Source: Rickettsiaceae bacterium
GTDB taxonomy: Bacteria; Pseudomonadota; Alphaproteobacteria; Rickettsiales; UBA1997
NCBI GenBank assembly: GCA_021323225.1
Contig: JAJTCH010000006.1
Location: 1-64,000 of the forward strand
Length of the DNA stretch: 64,000 nucleotides
Direction of reading: 5' to 3'
Shown here: piece by piece, positions 29,264 to 38,924 of the stretch
Layout of the letters: each line of letters begins with the position of its first letter
How positions within the stretch are numbered: position 1 is the first letter of the stretch
Notes under the pieces: generated by a model
What the model was told of the DNA's origin: nothing
Database searches by the model: none
What the model saw: only the letters and a program-made list of their open reading frames with translations
Made by a program: the position numbers and the translations under genes

Positions 29264-32113
29264 ATGACCAAACAACAACCTATCAATTCCACATTTTTTA
29301 GTGGCAACCTCACTTTCATCCAGGAATTATTTTCACAATATTTAAAAGATAAAAATTCGGTTGATCAAGATTGGCAAAAATTCTTTGCTGATAATTTTGA
29401 CGATTTAGACGCTAGCTTAAAAGACAAAAAAGGCGCTAGCTGGGCCAACCGCAATTTAAAAGTTGTTGGTGGTGAAGAGTTTGACATTTCTTCCCTTAGC
29501 AAAAAAGAACTGAAAAAAGATTTAAAAGCAGCTCCAGTAGCTGCAGACAGCGGCAACCAGATTTTATCTATACGCACTGCTAACCTGATTTTAGCCTATA
29601 AAAGATTTGGCCATTTGGGTGCTAATCTTGATCCTCTAGCTCTTTCTCCAAAAAAGACAGTACCAGAATTAACTCTAGAATTTCATAACATAGGTCAGGC
29701 AGATTTGGATAAAGAAGTTGAACTTGGCGGGTTACTTGGGTTTTCAAAAGCCAAAGTCAGCGATGTAATTTCTTTGTTGGATCAAATTTACAAAAACACT
29801 ATCGGCTCCCAATTTACCTATATCAACGACTCAGAAATTAAAAATTGGCTAGCAAAAGAAATTGAAACAGCAGTTCTTACTCCTGTTGCTAAACAAGAAA
29901 AAATCAAGATTTTAAAAGAAATTATCCGCACTGAAAAATTTGAACAATTTCTTCACAAAAGATTTCCTGGTGCCAAAAGATTTTCCGTTGAAGGCGGAGA
30001 CTCATCAATTGCAGCCATAGAAAAAATCATTGATGTTGCAGCAAAAGACGGTGTTAAAAAAATTATTTTTGGTATGGCCCATAGAGGCCGGTTGAATGTT
30101 TTAACCGGCGTGATGCAAAAACCGTATCACCAAATTTTTTCTGAATTTCAAGGAACTCCCGGCATTCCATCTGAACTGACCAAATCAGGAGACGTCAAAT
30201 ATCACATGGGTTATTCTTCAACCCGCAATATTGACGGCAAAAAAATTGACCTGTCTCTTGCCTTCAACCCATCTCACTTAGAAGTAGTTAATCCGGTTGT
30301 TGCCGGCAGAGTACGCGCTACTCAAGACCAATATCAAGACGAGAGCAGAACCGAAGCAATGGCTTTCTTGATCCATGGTGATGCCGCTTTTGCCGGACAA
30401 GGCAGCGTGGCCGAGGCCCTGATGATGAGCGGTCTTAGAGGATATGATGTTGGAGGTATCGTACATCTTATTATTAATAATCAAATTGGCTTCACCGCTA
30501 ATCCGGAAGATTCACGAAGCACAACTTATGCTTCTGACTTAGCAAAAGGCATTGATGCCCCAATTTTCCACGTTAATGGTGATGATGCAGAAGCAGTTGT
30601 TAGAGTTGCCCATGTCATAGCCAAATATCGCCAGGTCTTCAAAAAAGATGTCGTGATTGATCTAATCTGCTACCGCAAATATGGCCATAATGAAGGCGAT
30701 GAGCCGCTTTACACCCAGCCGCTCATGTATAGCAAAATCAAAAACCATCCAAGCCTGGAAGCTATTTATTCTAAACAGTTAATTGATGAAGGCACTTTAA
30801 CTGAAGGCGAATATCAAAAAATGGTTGATGAATTCAACAATCATCTAGGCTCAGAATTTGATGCAGCAGCAAAATATAAACCTAAAGAAGGTGATTGGTT
30901 AAAGTCTTATTGGAAACATATCAAAGCTGATAGCTCAATTCCAAACACCAAAGTTCCGGCTAAAAAACTTAAAGAATTATCTAAAAAAATTAGCCAAGCT
31001 CCGCAAAATTTTAACGCCAATCCAAAAATCATAAAACAGATGGAAGAAAGGCAAAAAGCGGTTGAAGCTGGAGAAGATATTGATTGGGGCAATGGTGAAG
31101 CTCTTGCTTTTGCCTCACTTCTTGATGAAGGCTTCCCAGTGCGCATCACCGGTCAGGATTCCGGCCGCGGCACTTTCTCACATCGCCATTCAGTTTTACA
31201 TGATGCGGTTAACGGCCAGGAATATCTTCCACTAAACAGTTTGGGCGAAAAAGCCGCTAAATATGAAGTTCACGACAGTATTCTATCTGAACTTGGAGTT
31301 CTTGGTTTTGAATATGGTTATTCACTTGCATCTCCCGACACATTAACAATTTGGGAAGCTCAATTCGGTGACTTCGCCAATGGTGCGCAAATGATATTTG
31401 ACCAATTCATTGCTTCCAGTGAAGTTAAATGGCTTAGAAAATCCGGTCTAGTTTGCCTACTTCCTCACGGCTATGAAGGACAAGGCCCGGAACATTCTTC
31501 CGCAAGGCTAGAACGTTTCTTACAACTTTGCGCTGATGACAATATGCGCGTGGTTAACATCACCACTCCAGCTAATTTCTTCCACTGTTTGCGCCGCCAA
31601 ATCCATTCTCAGGATCGCAAGCCTTTGATCGTCATGTCACCAAAATCATTGCTGCGCCATAAATTAGCAGTTTCAAAACTTGCTGATTTTACTGATCAAA
31701 ATTTCCAAACCGTAATTGGAGAAACTGAAAAATTAGCAGCTGATGCAGTTAAAAAAGTCGTACTTTGCTCAGGTAAAGTTTATTATGATTTGCTGCAAGC
31801 CAGAACTGACAGGAAGATCAATAATGTAGCTTTGGTTAGAGTTGAACAGCTTTATCCTTTCCCAGCTGCTGAGTTAGAAACTGAGCTTAAAAAATATAAA
31901 AATGCTGAAATTGTTTGGTGCCAGGAAGAACCTAAAAATATGGGCTCATGGCATTTCATCAGCGAGCTTTTAGAAAATGTTTTGATCAAAATAAAAGCAA
32001 AATATCCTCGCCCTAAATATGTTGGAAGAGTTGCATCAGCATCTCCGGCAACCGGCTATGGCAGCTATCACGCTAAAGAACAAGCAGCTTTAATTGAAGA
32101 AGCGCTTAGCTAA
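29264..32113 (+). CDS. sucA: 2-oxoglutarate dehydrogenase E1 component
   Basis: The 949-residue ThDP-dependent E1 decarboxylates 2-oxoglutarate in the TCA cycle and passes the succinyl group to SucB. Seen are the N-terminal E2-binding segment (QELFSQYLKDKNSVDQDWQKFF), GMAHRGRLNVLTGV, the ThDP/metal motif GDAAFAGQGSVAEAL with NNQIGFT, and the transketolase-like C-terminal half with GYEGQGPEHSSAR. Length matches the family. sucB follows after 81 bases, the normal order. Confidence 0.98.
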   Translation: MTKQQPINSTFFSGNLTFIQELFSQYLKDKNSVDQDWQKFFADNFDDLDASLKDKKGASWANRNLKVVGGEEFDISSLSKKELKKDLKAAPVAADSGNQILSIRTANLILAYKRFGHLGANLDPLALSPKKTVPELTLEFHNIGQADLDKEVELGGLLGFSKAKVSDVISLLDQIYKNTIGSQFTYINDSEIKNWLAKEIETAVLTPVAKQEKIKILKEIIRTEKFEQFLHKRFPGAKRFSVEGGDSSIAAIEKIIDVAAKDGVKKIIFGMAHRGRLNVLTGVMQKPYHQIFSEFQGTPGIPSELTKSGDVKYHMGYSSTRNIDGKKIDLSLAFNPSHLEVVNPVVAGRVRATQDQYQDESRTEAMAFLIHGDAAFAGQGSVAEALMMSGLRGYDVGGIVHLIINNQIGFTANPEDSRSTTYASDLAKGIDAPIFHVNGDDAEAVVRVAHVIAKYRQVFKKDVVIDLICYRKYGHNEGDEPLYTQPLMYSKIKNHPSLEAIYSKQLIDEGTLTEGEYQKMVDEFNNHLGSEFDAAAKYKPKEGDWLKSYWKHIKADSSIPNTKVPAKKLKELSKKISQAPQNFNANPKIIKQMEERQKAVEAGEDIDWGNGEALAFASLLDEGFPVRITGQDSGRGTFSHRHSVLHDAVNGQEYLPLNSLGEKAAKYEVHDSILSELGVLGFEYGYSLASPDTLTIWEAQFGDFANGAQMIFDQFIASSEVKWLRKSGLVCLLPHGYEGQGPEHSSARLERFLQLCADDNMRVVNITTPANFFHCLRRQIHSQDRKPLIVMSPKSLLRHKLAVSKLADFTDQNFQTVIGETEKLAADAVKKVVLCSGKVYYDLLQARTDRKINNVALVRVEQLYPFPAAELETELKKYKNAEIVWCQEEPKNMGSWHFISELLENVLIKIKAKYPRPKYVGRVASASPATGYGSYHAKEQAALIEEALS

Positions 32114-32194
32114 GATTGATAAGAAATTTATTGGAAAATAAACAAAAATTTGCACTAATTAAAAACTAATTTAACAACTAACCACCAACATCAA

Positions 32195-33367
32195 ATGACA
32201 ATAGAAATAAAAGTTCCGCCACTTGGAGAATCAGTTAGTGAAGCAGGAATTGCTAAATTATATAAAAAAGTTGGAGACAGCATCAAAGCTGACGAATTAT
32301 TAGTTGAACTCGAAACTGACAAAGTCACGCTTGAAGTTAACGCGCCAAAAAGCGGCACTATTACTGAGCTAAAAGTTAAAGAAGGCGACAATGTTAAAGT
32401 TGGTGATTTAATTGCCGTTATGCAGGAGGGTAATGTTACCGTATCAGCAAAACCAGCCACCGCAGAAGCACCAAAGGCAGAAGCAAAAACTGAAACTCCA
32501 AGCAACAAAAGCGCTCATCTTTCCCCTGCCCCGCAAAGAATTATTTCTGAAAATAATCTTGATACTTCTTCAATTACCGGCACCGGCAAAGATGGCAGAA
32601 TCACTAAAGGCGATGCGCTAAATGCAGCTTCCGCTCCTCAAGCAGCAAGACCAGCTGCTCCTGGTGAGAAACCAGTCGAGAGAGTTAAAATGTCAAAGCT
32701 ACGCTTAAAAGTTGCAGAAAGATTGAAAGAATCTCAAAACACTGCCGCCATTTTGACTACTTTCAACGAAGTGGATATGACCAATATCATGGCGCTCAGA
32801 AATGAATATAAAGATGTATTTGAGAAAAAACATGGCATCAAACTCGGCTTCATGTCTTTCTTCGTCAAAGCCTCAATTGCCGCTTTGAAAGAAATCCCAG
32901 CTGTTAATGCTGAAATTGACGGCACTGATATTGTCTATAAAAATTTCTATGACATCGGTGTTGCAGTTGGTTCACCACAAGGTTTGGTTGTTCCGGTTCT
33001 AAGAGACGCCGATCAATTGGGTCTTGCTCAAATTGAAGGCGGCATTGCAGAATTAGGCAAAAAAGCCCGTGACGGAAAATTGGCAATCGCAGATCTAATG
33101 GGCGCCACTTTCACCATCTCTAACGGCGGTGTTTATGGCTCGCTAATGTCCACCCCAATCATCAATCCTCCACAATCAGGCATCCTTGGCATGCACAAAA
33201 TCCAAGAACGCCCAATGGTTGTAAATGGCGAAATCAAAATCCGCCCAATGATGTATCTTGCTTTGTCTTACGATCACAGAATCATTGATGGTAAAGAGGC
33301 GGTTACTTTCTTGGTGAGAATCAAAGAATTGCTTGAAGATCCGAGAAGATTGATTTTGGATTTGTAG
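32195..33367 (+). CDS. sucB: Dihydrolipoyl succinyltransferase (E2 of 2-oxoglutarate dehydrogenase)
   Basis: The 390-residue protein has one N-terminal lipoyl domain with the lipoylated Lys in [11 protein letters not shown], an Ala/Pro-rich linker, a peripheral-subunit binding domain ([23 protein letters not shown] cut at residues about 108-130) and the catalytic domain ending with [11 protein letters not shown], which carries the active His. It transfers the succinyl group to CoA. It forms an operon with sucA, ended by a strong hairpin terminator 25 bases after the stop. Confidence 0.98.
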   Translation: MTIEIKVPPLGESVSEAGIAKLYKKVGDSIKADELLVELETDKVTLEVNAPKSGTITELKVKEGDNVKVGDLIAVMQEGNVTVSAKPATAEAPKAEAKTETPSNKSAHLSPAPQRIISENNLDTSSITGTGKDGRITKGDALNAASAPQAARPAAPGEKPVERVKMSKLRLKVAERLKESQNTAAILTTFNEVDMTNIMALRNEYKDVFEKKHGIKLGFMSFFVKASIAALKEIPAVNAEIDGTDIVYKNFYDIGVAVGSPQGLVVPVLRDADQLGLAQIEGGIAELGKKARDGKLAIADLMGATFTISNGGVYGSLMSTPIINPPQSGILGMHKIQERPMVVNGEIKIRPMMYLALSYDHRIIDGKEAVTFLVRIKELLEDPRRLILDL

Positions 33368-33391
33368 AAAGAATTTCTAAATTTGTGATTT

Positions 33392-33430
33392 AAAAAAGCC
33401 CGGATCCATTTATTGGATTCGGGCTTTTTT
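33392..33430 (+). terminator. Intrinsic terminator after sucB
   Basis: Arms AAAAAAGCCCGGATCCA (33392-33408) and TGGATTCGGGCTTTTTT (33414-33430) pair over 17 positions with a single G-T wobble, and the right arm ends in six T. The A-run on the left means it may also work for the other strand. It closes the sucA-sucB operon. Confidence 0.92.
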
Positions 33431-33481
33431 ATTTCTTGGAATAAAGTGGATTTCAAAATACCAATCCAAAAAGCAAAATCC

Positions 33482-33592
33482 CTGGATTGCCGCGTCGCTG
33501 GCTGCACACGCTCCTCGCAATGACGGCTGAGATTATTTCGTTAAAACTTCCAACATCGTCATTGCGAGGAGCAAAGCGACGTGGCAATCCAG
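33482..33592. repeat. Inverted-repeat element, family A copy 1
   Basis: CTGGATTGCCGCGTCGC... and ...GCTCCTCGCAATGACG at 33482-33525 are matched in reverse by CGTCATTGCGAGGAGC at 33557 through to GGCAATCCAG at 33592. The left arm carries an eight-base insert (TGGCTGCACACG region) relative to the right. A second copy with longer perfect arms is at 44560-44715. It sits between sucB and convergent ruvB. Confidence 0.85.
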
Positions 33593-33631
33593 AAAAAACA
33601 ATCGGAATAAAAACTATTTTTATTATTTCTT

Positions 33632-34648
33632 CTAACCAAGGCTTGAATGGACATGTTCCAGAGCAATCTTAGTTAAAATCCTCCCACGCGGAGTTTTCTC
33701 GACCAAACCTCTTTGGATCAAATAAGGCTCAATAGTATCTTCAATAGAATCTCTCTCTTCACCAATTGCCGAAGCAATAGTTTCAATTCCAACCGGGCCG
33801 CCATTATAATTGATGGCAATGAATTTTAGATAGCGATGATCAGAAGCATCTAGGCCTTGATCATCAATTTCCAAACGCTTCAGAGCTAAATCCGCCAGTT
33901 CTTTATCAATTACATTTTTGCCGTGATCAACCAAAAAATCGCGCACTCTTTTTAGTAGTCTGATGCTGATTCTTGGTGTGCCGCGTGATCTTCTGGCAAT
34001 TTCAAAAGCTGCGTCTTCATTAATTTTAGTTTGCAGGATTTTAGCATCGCGGATGATAATTTTTTGTAGCTCTTTAGTTTCATAAAAATTAAGACGCAGA
34101 GGGATGCCAAAACGGTCGCGAAGTGGATTGGTTAAAAGCCCGATTCTAGTTGTGGCTGCAACTAGAGTGAATTTCGGCAAATCAATTTTAATTGCTCTTG
34201 CTGCTGGGCCTTCACCGATGATGATATCGAGCTTATAATCTTCCATCGCGGAATATAAAACTTCTTCAACTGCGCTGCTCAAACGGTGAATTTCATCGAT
34301 AAACAAAACATCTCCCGCTTGAAGATTGGTGAGAATCGCCGCCAAATCTCCTGCCTTAGTAATGATTGGCCCGGAAGTTCCCTTAAATCCAACTCCCATT
34401 TCATGGGCAATAATTTGCGCCAAAGTAGTTTTGCCAAGTCCTGGCGGGCCGTAAAACAAAGTGTGATCAAGACTGTCACCACGGTTCTTGGCAGCGTTGA
34501 TAAAAACCTGCAAATTATCTTTAATTTTTTCCTGGCCGCAAAAATCCTGGAGGTAAAGTGGGCGCAAAATATTTTCAGCACGGTCTTCTTCTTGCAAAGT
34601 TGCAGCTAAAGTTTTGTGGCTATTTGGTTCGGAAATATCCTTCGACAT
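33632..34648 (-). CDS. ruvB: Holliday junction branch-migration helicase RuvB
   Basis: The 338-residue AAA+ motor drives RuvA-bound Holliday junctions. Walker A is [11 protein letters not shown], Walker [10 protein letters not shown], sensor 1 AATTRIGLL and arginine finger [15 protein letters not shown]; the C-terminal winged helix ends near EHVHSSLG. Length is normal. ruvA and ruvC are not adjacent. It is divergent from the ABC ATPase across about 54 bases. Confidence 0.97.
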   Translation of the reverse strand: MSKDISEPNSHKTLAATLQEEDRAENILRPLYLQDFCGQEKIKDNLQVFINAAKNRGDSLDHTLFYGPPGLGKTTLAQIIAHEMGVGFKGTSGPIITKAGDLAAILTNLQAGDVLFIDEIHRLSSAVEEVLYSAMEDYKLDIIIGEGPAARAIKIDLPKFTLVAATTRIGLLTNPLRDRFGIPLRLNFYETKELQKIIIRDAKILQTKINEDAAFEIARRSRGTPRISIRLLKRVRDFLVDHGKNVIDKELADLALKRLEIDDQGLDASDHRYLKFIAINYNGGPVGIETIASAIGEERDSIEDTIEPYLIQRGLVEKTPRGRILTKIALEHVHSSLG

Positions 34649-34702
34649 GTTTAAAATAAAAATTTAAAATTTCTGCTTTAATAAAGAGCAAAGCCACAGC
34701 TT

Positions 34703-35653
34703 ATGAATCATCCAGCCATTGAAATAAAAAATCTTACAAAAATCTACCAAAAATCCAAAAAATCTTCTGCCAAGGAAGCTCTGAAGGGCGTTGATCTGCA
34801 AGTAAAAAAAGGATCAATTTTCGGCCTTCTTGGCCCAAATGGCGCCGGCAAATCAACTATCATCAATATTCTAGCCGGGCTGGTTAATAAAACATCAGGC
34901 ACAGTGAAAATTGCCGGTTTTGATTTAGATACCGAGACTAATCAAACCAAATTTAAAATCGGCATTGTGCCGCAAGAGTTGGTGATTGACCCATTCTTTA
35001 ATGTTTATGAAACGCTAGAAATTTATGCTGGCTATTATGGCATCAGAAAGCAGGATCGTAAAACTGAAGAAATAATCGAAGCTCTTGGCCTGAAAGATAA
35101 AATCAAAGCAGCTCCGCGCAGCCTTTCTGGCGGCATGAAAAGACGGTTATTGGTTGCAAAAGCTTTGGTTCATAATCCGGAAGTTTTGGTACTAGACGAA
35201 CCAACTGCCGGTGTTGATGTGGAACTTAGAACCCAATTGTGGAATTATGTTCGCAAACTTAATGATGCTGGCACCACAATCGTTTTAACCACTCATTACT
35301 TGGAAGAAGCAGAAGAACTGTGCGATGAGATTGCCATTATCAATCACGGCAAAGTTATCGCCTGTGAAAAGAAAAATGATTTGATGCGAATGATGCCGGA
35401 AAATAAAGAGCTGATCGTAACTTTAGCCGGAGACATTGAAAAGGCGCCAAACCTTACCGACAAAGACTTAACAATTACACTCAAAGATAAAAATCAATTG
35501 AACATCAACTACCAACCAAGCAAAATTAACATCATTGAAATTCTGTCGCTTTTGGAAAAAAACCAACTTAAAATCGCTGATATTTCCACCAAACAAGCGG
35601 ACTTGGAGAGTGTCTTTAAATATCTAACCAGAAAATCTGATGGGCAAAAATAA
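34703..35653 (+). CDS. ABC-2-type transporter ATP-binding protein
   Basis: A 316-residue ABC ATPase of the ABC-2 (drug, polysaccharide or lipid export) group. Walker A GPNGAGKST, signature LSGGMKRRLLVAKAL, Walker B VLVLDEPTAGVD and switch His TTHYLEEAEEL are intact, with a C-terminal accessory domain of about 90 residues. No ABC-2 permease is next to it; pyrB overlaps its end by 14 bases. The permease must lie elsewhere or the ATPase serves a distant partner. Confidence 0.92.
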   Translation: MNHPAIEIKNLTKIYQKSKKSSAKEALKGVDLQVKKGSIFGLLGPNGAGKSTIINILAGLVNKTSGTVKIAGFDLDTETNQTKFKIGIVPQELVIDPFFNVYETLEIYAGYYGIRKQDRKTEEIIEALGLKDKIKAAPRSLSGGMKRRLLVAKALVHNPEVLVLDEPTAGVDVELRTQLWNYVRKLNDAGTTIVLTTHYLEEAEELCDEIAIINHGKVIACEKKNDLMRMMPENKELIVTLAGDIEKAPNLTDKDLTITLKDKNQLNINYQPSKINIIEILSLLEKNQLKIADISTKQADLESVFKYLTRKSDGQK

Positions 35654-36572
35654 GAATCTAATTTCTATCAATGATCTTAGCGACCAAGATTTAGACAAGA
35701 TTTTTTCCTCCTCCAAAAAACATTTTGAAAATAATCAAAAAGGCATTTTTACTCCAATTTTGAAAGGAAGAATTCTGGTTAATTTTTTCTTCGAAAATTC
35801 CACCCGCACCAGAACTTCCTTCGAAATAGCCGCTAAAAATTTGGGTGCAGAAGTTGTCAATATCGACATTTCTCTTTCCTCACTAAAAAAGGGCGAAACC
35901 ATCACCGACACCACAAAAACCATCAATGCCATGAATCCTGATTTTGTGGCAATTCGCCATAATGCCAGCGGCATTGTTGCGATGTTGGCAAATCACATTG
36001 ACTCTGCTGTTATCAATGGCGGGGATGGAACTAACGAGCATCCAAGCCAAGCACTACTAGATGCTTTCACCATCTTGCAAAATAAAGGCAAAATAAAAGA
36101 CCTGGAAATTGCAATTTGCGGCGATGTTTTGCACTCACGAGTTGCAAGATCAAACATAATTTTACTCAGCCGCCTAGGCGCCAAAATCCGTCTGATTATG
36201 CCTCCAACTTTGCTAGTCAAAGATTTTGAAAATTGGGTTGGTAAAAAATGGGGGATCAAGACTTATCAAAATCTGCAAGAAGGAATTAAAGATGCTGATG
36301 TGGTTATGATGCTGCGCATTCAACAAGAAAGAATGCTGGGCTGTTTTATTCCTGGAATGGCAGAATATTACCGGTTATTTGGACTAAATCACGAAAAGCT
36401 AAAATCAGCTAAAAAAGATGTTATCGTTCTTCACCCCGGCCCAATAAATCGTGATGTCGAAATTTCTTCCGAACTGGCCGATGATGAAAATTTCAGCTTA
36501 ATCTTAAATCAGGTAGAAGCAGGTGTTGCAGTTAGACAGGCAATATTGGAGCATCTTAACTCCTCACACTAA
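35640..36572 (+). CDS. pyrB: Aspartate carbamoyltransferase catalytic subunit
   Basis: PyrB makes carbamoyl aspartate in pyrimidine synthesis. The 310-residue protein has the carbamoyl-phosphate loop FENSTRTRTSFE, the loop with Ser and Lys (LSSLKKGET), GGDGTNEHPSQALLDA and LHPGPINRDVEI. It overlaps the ABC ATPase by 14 bases, an odd partner, and its end overlaps the C58-like gene by four bases on the other strand. No pyrI is seen. Its presence indicates de novo pyrimidine synthesis, which Rickettsia lacks but several other Rickettsiales keep. Confidence 0.97.
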   Translation: MGKNKNLISINDLSDQDLDKIFSSSKKHFENNQKGIFTPILKGRILVNFFFENSTRTRTSFEIAAKNLGAEVVNIDISLSSLKKGETITDTTKTINAMNPDFVAIRHNASGIVAMLANHIDSAVINGGDGTNEHPSQALLDAFTILQNKGKIKDLEIAICGDVLHSRVARSNIILLSRLGAKIRLIMPPTLLVKDFENWVGKKWGIKTYQNLQEGIKDADVVMMLRIQQERMLGCFIPGMAEYYRLFGLNHEKLKSAKKDVIVLHPGPINRDVEISSELADDENFSLILNQVEAGVAVRQAILEHLNSSH

Positions 36573-37648
36573 CGACTTTCCTTAGATTTATCATTCGGAT
36601 TAGATCCTAAAGAATTTTGTTTTGGCGAGCGTGGCATGGGCCTTGGAATTGGCGTCTCATCGTGATGATATGTAAATCCCGCCATACCGCTTGATTGTTC
36701 ACTCCTCCCTTCCTCTTCTTTAGGAACTTTGTCTTTTCCAGTGTGATAATCCACTTCATTAACTTTGAATTTAGGATCCTGAATCACCTCCTCAGGACAA
36801 ACATATTTTTTGCCAAAATATGATCTTACAATGCAAGAAAATACATGGAGAAATTTTGATTCTCTGGCTTCTTCCTTTTGCTGCAAAATCTGCATGAATT
36901 TTGTGTTGTCATATCCTTCTTTTTCTTCAGCTCCTTGTTGCAATTCTTGATCGACAGGCTGGAAAATTTGGCGAGGGAATAAATCTACAGCATAATAAAA
37001 TTTACCAAAATGCGTGATGTAACGTAAACATCCCTCTCTGGTTTCCGCGGCAAACCATTTTTTAAAATCTTCGAATTTCTTAAAAGTTATTTCACCATTA
37101 TTGGGGTCAAAAAATGAAACTTTGTCACTCATTTTCACAAAAGCAACCGCATGACCGGACTGTATGGCATTTTCTCTATCAGAGTCAGTAAGAATATTAA
37201 ACCCAATACCAATAACACAGAAATGATATTTTTTAGATCCTATATAATCCGCCAACATATTGCTATTACTGTCGCTAGATTCATTATTTATCGCTTCTTC
37301 TTCGTCGCCATCATCATCTAGCATTTCTATCATTTCTGCAGGAACTGTTTCATGTTTATATGCATCACCCAATGATTTTCTAATAGCGGATATGTCAGGT
37401 CCACTGGCATCATTATCGCCAACAATTACTGGGTGCGGGAAGCTGGGATCATTTATTTCATAATAGACTGGTTTAGAAAAATTCTTTTTTCCATTCCTGA
37501 CTTTATGATATATCCATTGATAAGCCATTACATAACAAGACCCCTTCCAATCCTCATCAAATCGCTCCATAATGGATGCTTGAGAAAATGGAGTATAAGA
37601 AAAAACAACTCGGTCTTTTTTCAGCTGCTCTATGTTATATTGTCTCAT
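36569..37648 (-). CDS. YopT/C58-like cysteine protease candidate, copy 3
   Basis: The 359-residue protein carries a catalytic layout like the C58 (YopT/AvrPphB) peptidases: Cys38 in KGSCYVMAYQWI, His166 in SGHAVAFVKM, and Asp181 in VSFFDPNNGEI. YopT has the same G-x-C, HAxA and FFDPNxGE motifs. The C-terminal third is poorly related to known folds and holds KYVCPEEVIQDPKFKVNEVDYH, then GMAGFTYH and a proline-rich IPRPMPRSP. No signal peptide is seen. It is the last gene of a three-paralogue minus-strand cluster (34-base gap to the next), and the shortest. Substrate and secretion route are unknown. Confidence 0.7.
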   Translation of the reverse strand: MRQYNIEQLKKDRVVFSYTPFSQASIMERFDEDWKGSCYVMAYQWIYHKVRNGKKNFSKPVYYEINDPSFPHPVIVGDNDASGPDISAIRKSLGDAYKHETVPAEMIEMLDDDGDEEEAINNESSDSNSNMLADYIGSKKYHFCVIGIGFNILTDSDRENAIQSGHAVAFVKMSDKVSFFDPNNGEITFKKFEDFKKWFAAETREGCLRYITHFGKFYYAVDLFPRQIFQPVDQELQQGAEEKEGYDNTKFMQILQQKEEARESKFLHVFSCIVRSYFGKKYVCPEEVIQDPKFKVNEVDYHTGKDKVPKEEEGRSEQSSGMAGFTYHHDETPIPRPMPRSPKQNSLGSNPNDKSKESR

Positions 37649-37682
37649 AAAATCTTAGTGGATTTGAGGTTTAAACTTATAA

Positions 37683-38891
37683 TTATTTTTGCTTATCGAT
37701 ATCAACGTTATCACCGCACAGTCTCTGCCACGAATTATCTTTTTTAGTTTTGGAGTTCATTTCTGGATCTGGAATTTCTTGCTGATTTAAAACAACCTGA
37801 TTTGGTTGTAGCTTTGGCATTGGTCTTGGGATTGAGGAATTAAGATGATATGTAAATCCAGCCATACCTTTATCTTCTTCTACTTTCTTATCATCGACTT
37901 CTGCTTGTTCTAAAAACAATTCCTCTTTATCTCGTTGAGCAGAATCTTCAGCCACAACCTCTATTTCTTGGAATTTTACAACTGGCACATTGTCCTGTCC
38001 GGCATAATAATCTACTTCATTAGCTTTGAATTTAGGATCCTGCACAATTTCTTGTGGGCATATATATTTGTCCGCAGAAAATGATATAACCGCACAATAA
38101 TCCGTGTTGCAACGCTCTGCTCTTCTTGCTTTTTGCTTCTTCAATAAAATTTCAACCATTCTTTTTCCGTCATATTCTCCTTCTTTTTCACCAACAATTT
38201 CTTCCAAAGCCAACTGATCAGAAATTTGAATTGGAAACAAGTCTTCGAATTTAGCTCTTTTGTAAAGAGATGTGATATAGTATAAACAGCCTTCCTGCCT
38301 GGTTTCGGCAACAAACCATTTCTTGAAATCTTCAAATTTCTCAAAAACTATTTCACCATAATTAGGATCAAAAAATGCAGTCTTATCATTCATTTTAGCA
38401 AAAGCAACAGCATGGGCAGTTGGCTTCAGCAAACCTTCCACCGGAACTCTAATAACACCAAAGTGATATTTCTCAGACCCTATAAAATTTGCCAGCGAAG
38501 CACCATAATCACGAGACTCATCCGGATATTCTATTCTTATCACCTGCCCCGCTATATCCTCTCTTTTATATTCCGAACCATCTGGCTTAGCTTTTAACAA
38601 ATGGCTTGGACTGAATGATTTTTGTACAGCAACAATATCAATTCCCTCAGGATTATTATCGCCAAAAATTACCGGATGTGGCAAACTGGGATTGGTTATT
38701 TTATAAGAGATTGTCTGCAAAAATTTTTCTTCTCCATTTCTAGCTTTGTTATATATCCATTGATGCGACGCCACATTGCAAGATCCTTCCCAATTTTCAT
38801 CCAATCTTTCCACAGAGGCATGCTGGAAAAATGGAGTGTATGAAAAAGCAACTTCATCTTCTTTGAGTTGTTTTATGTTATATGTTTTCAT
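37683..38891 (-). CDS. YopT/C58-like cysteine protease candidate, copy 2
   Basis: The 402-residue paralogue has Cys38 (EGSCNVASHQWI), a His in TAHAVAFAKMND and Asp in TAFFDPNYGEI, so the triad is complete. Between Cys and His it has a different insert (SPSHLLKAKPDGSEYK region) from its neighbours. The C-terminal region shares KYICPQEIVQDPKFK, NEVDYYAG, GMAGFTYHLNSSIPRPMP and ends SWQRLCGDNVDIDKQK. A Glu/Lys-rich segment precedes the tail. Intergenic distances of 33-34 bases suggest one operon with the flanking paralogues. Function is inferred from the motifs only. Confidence 0.7.
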   Translation of the reverse strand: MKTYNIKQLKEDEVAFSYTPFFQHASVERLDENWEGSCNVASHQWIYNKARNGEEKFLQTISYKITNPSLPHPVIFGDNNPEGIDIVAVQKSFSPSHLLKAKPDGSEYKREDIAGQVIRIEYPDESRDYGASLANFIGSEKYHFGVIRVPVEGLLKPTAHAVAFAKMNDKTAFFDPNYGEIVFEKFEDFKKWFVAETRQEGCLYYITSLYKRAKFEDLFPIQISDQLALEEIVGEKEGEYDGKRMVEILLKKQKARRAERCNTDYCAVISFSADKYICPQEIVQDPKFKANEVDYYAGQDNVPVVKFQEIEVVAEDSAQRDKEELFLEQAEVDDKKVEEDKGMAGFTYHLNSSIPRPMPKLQPNQVVLNQQEIPDPEMNSKTKKDNSWQRLCGDNVDIDKQK

Positions 38892-38924
38892 GAACCCTTA
38901 ATAAATTGAGTTTTAAACTTATAA

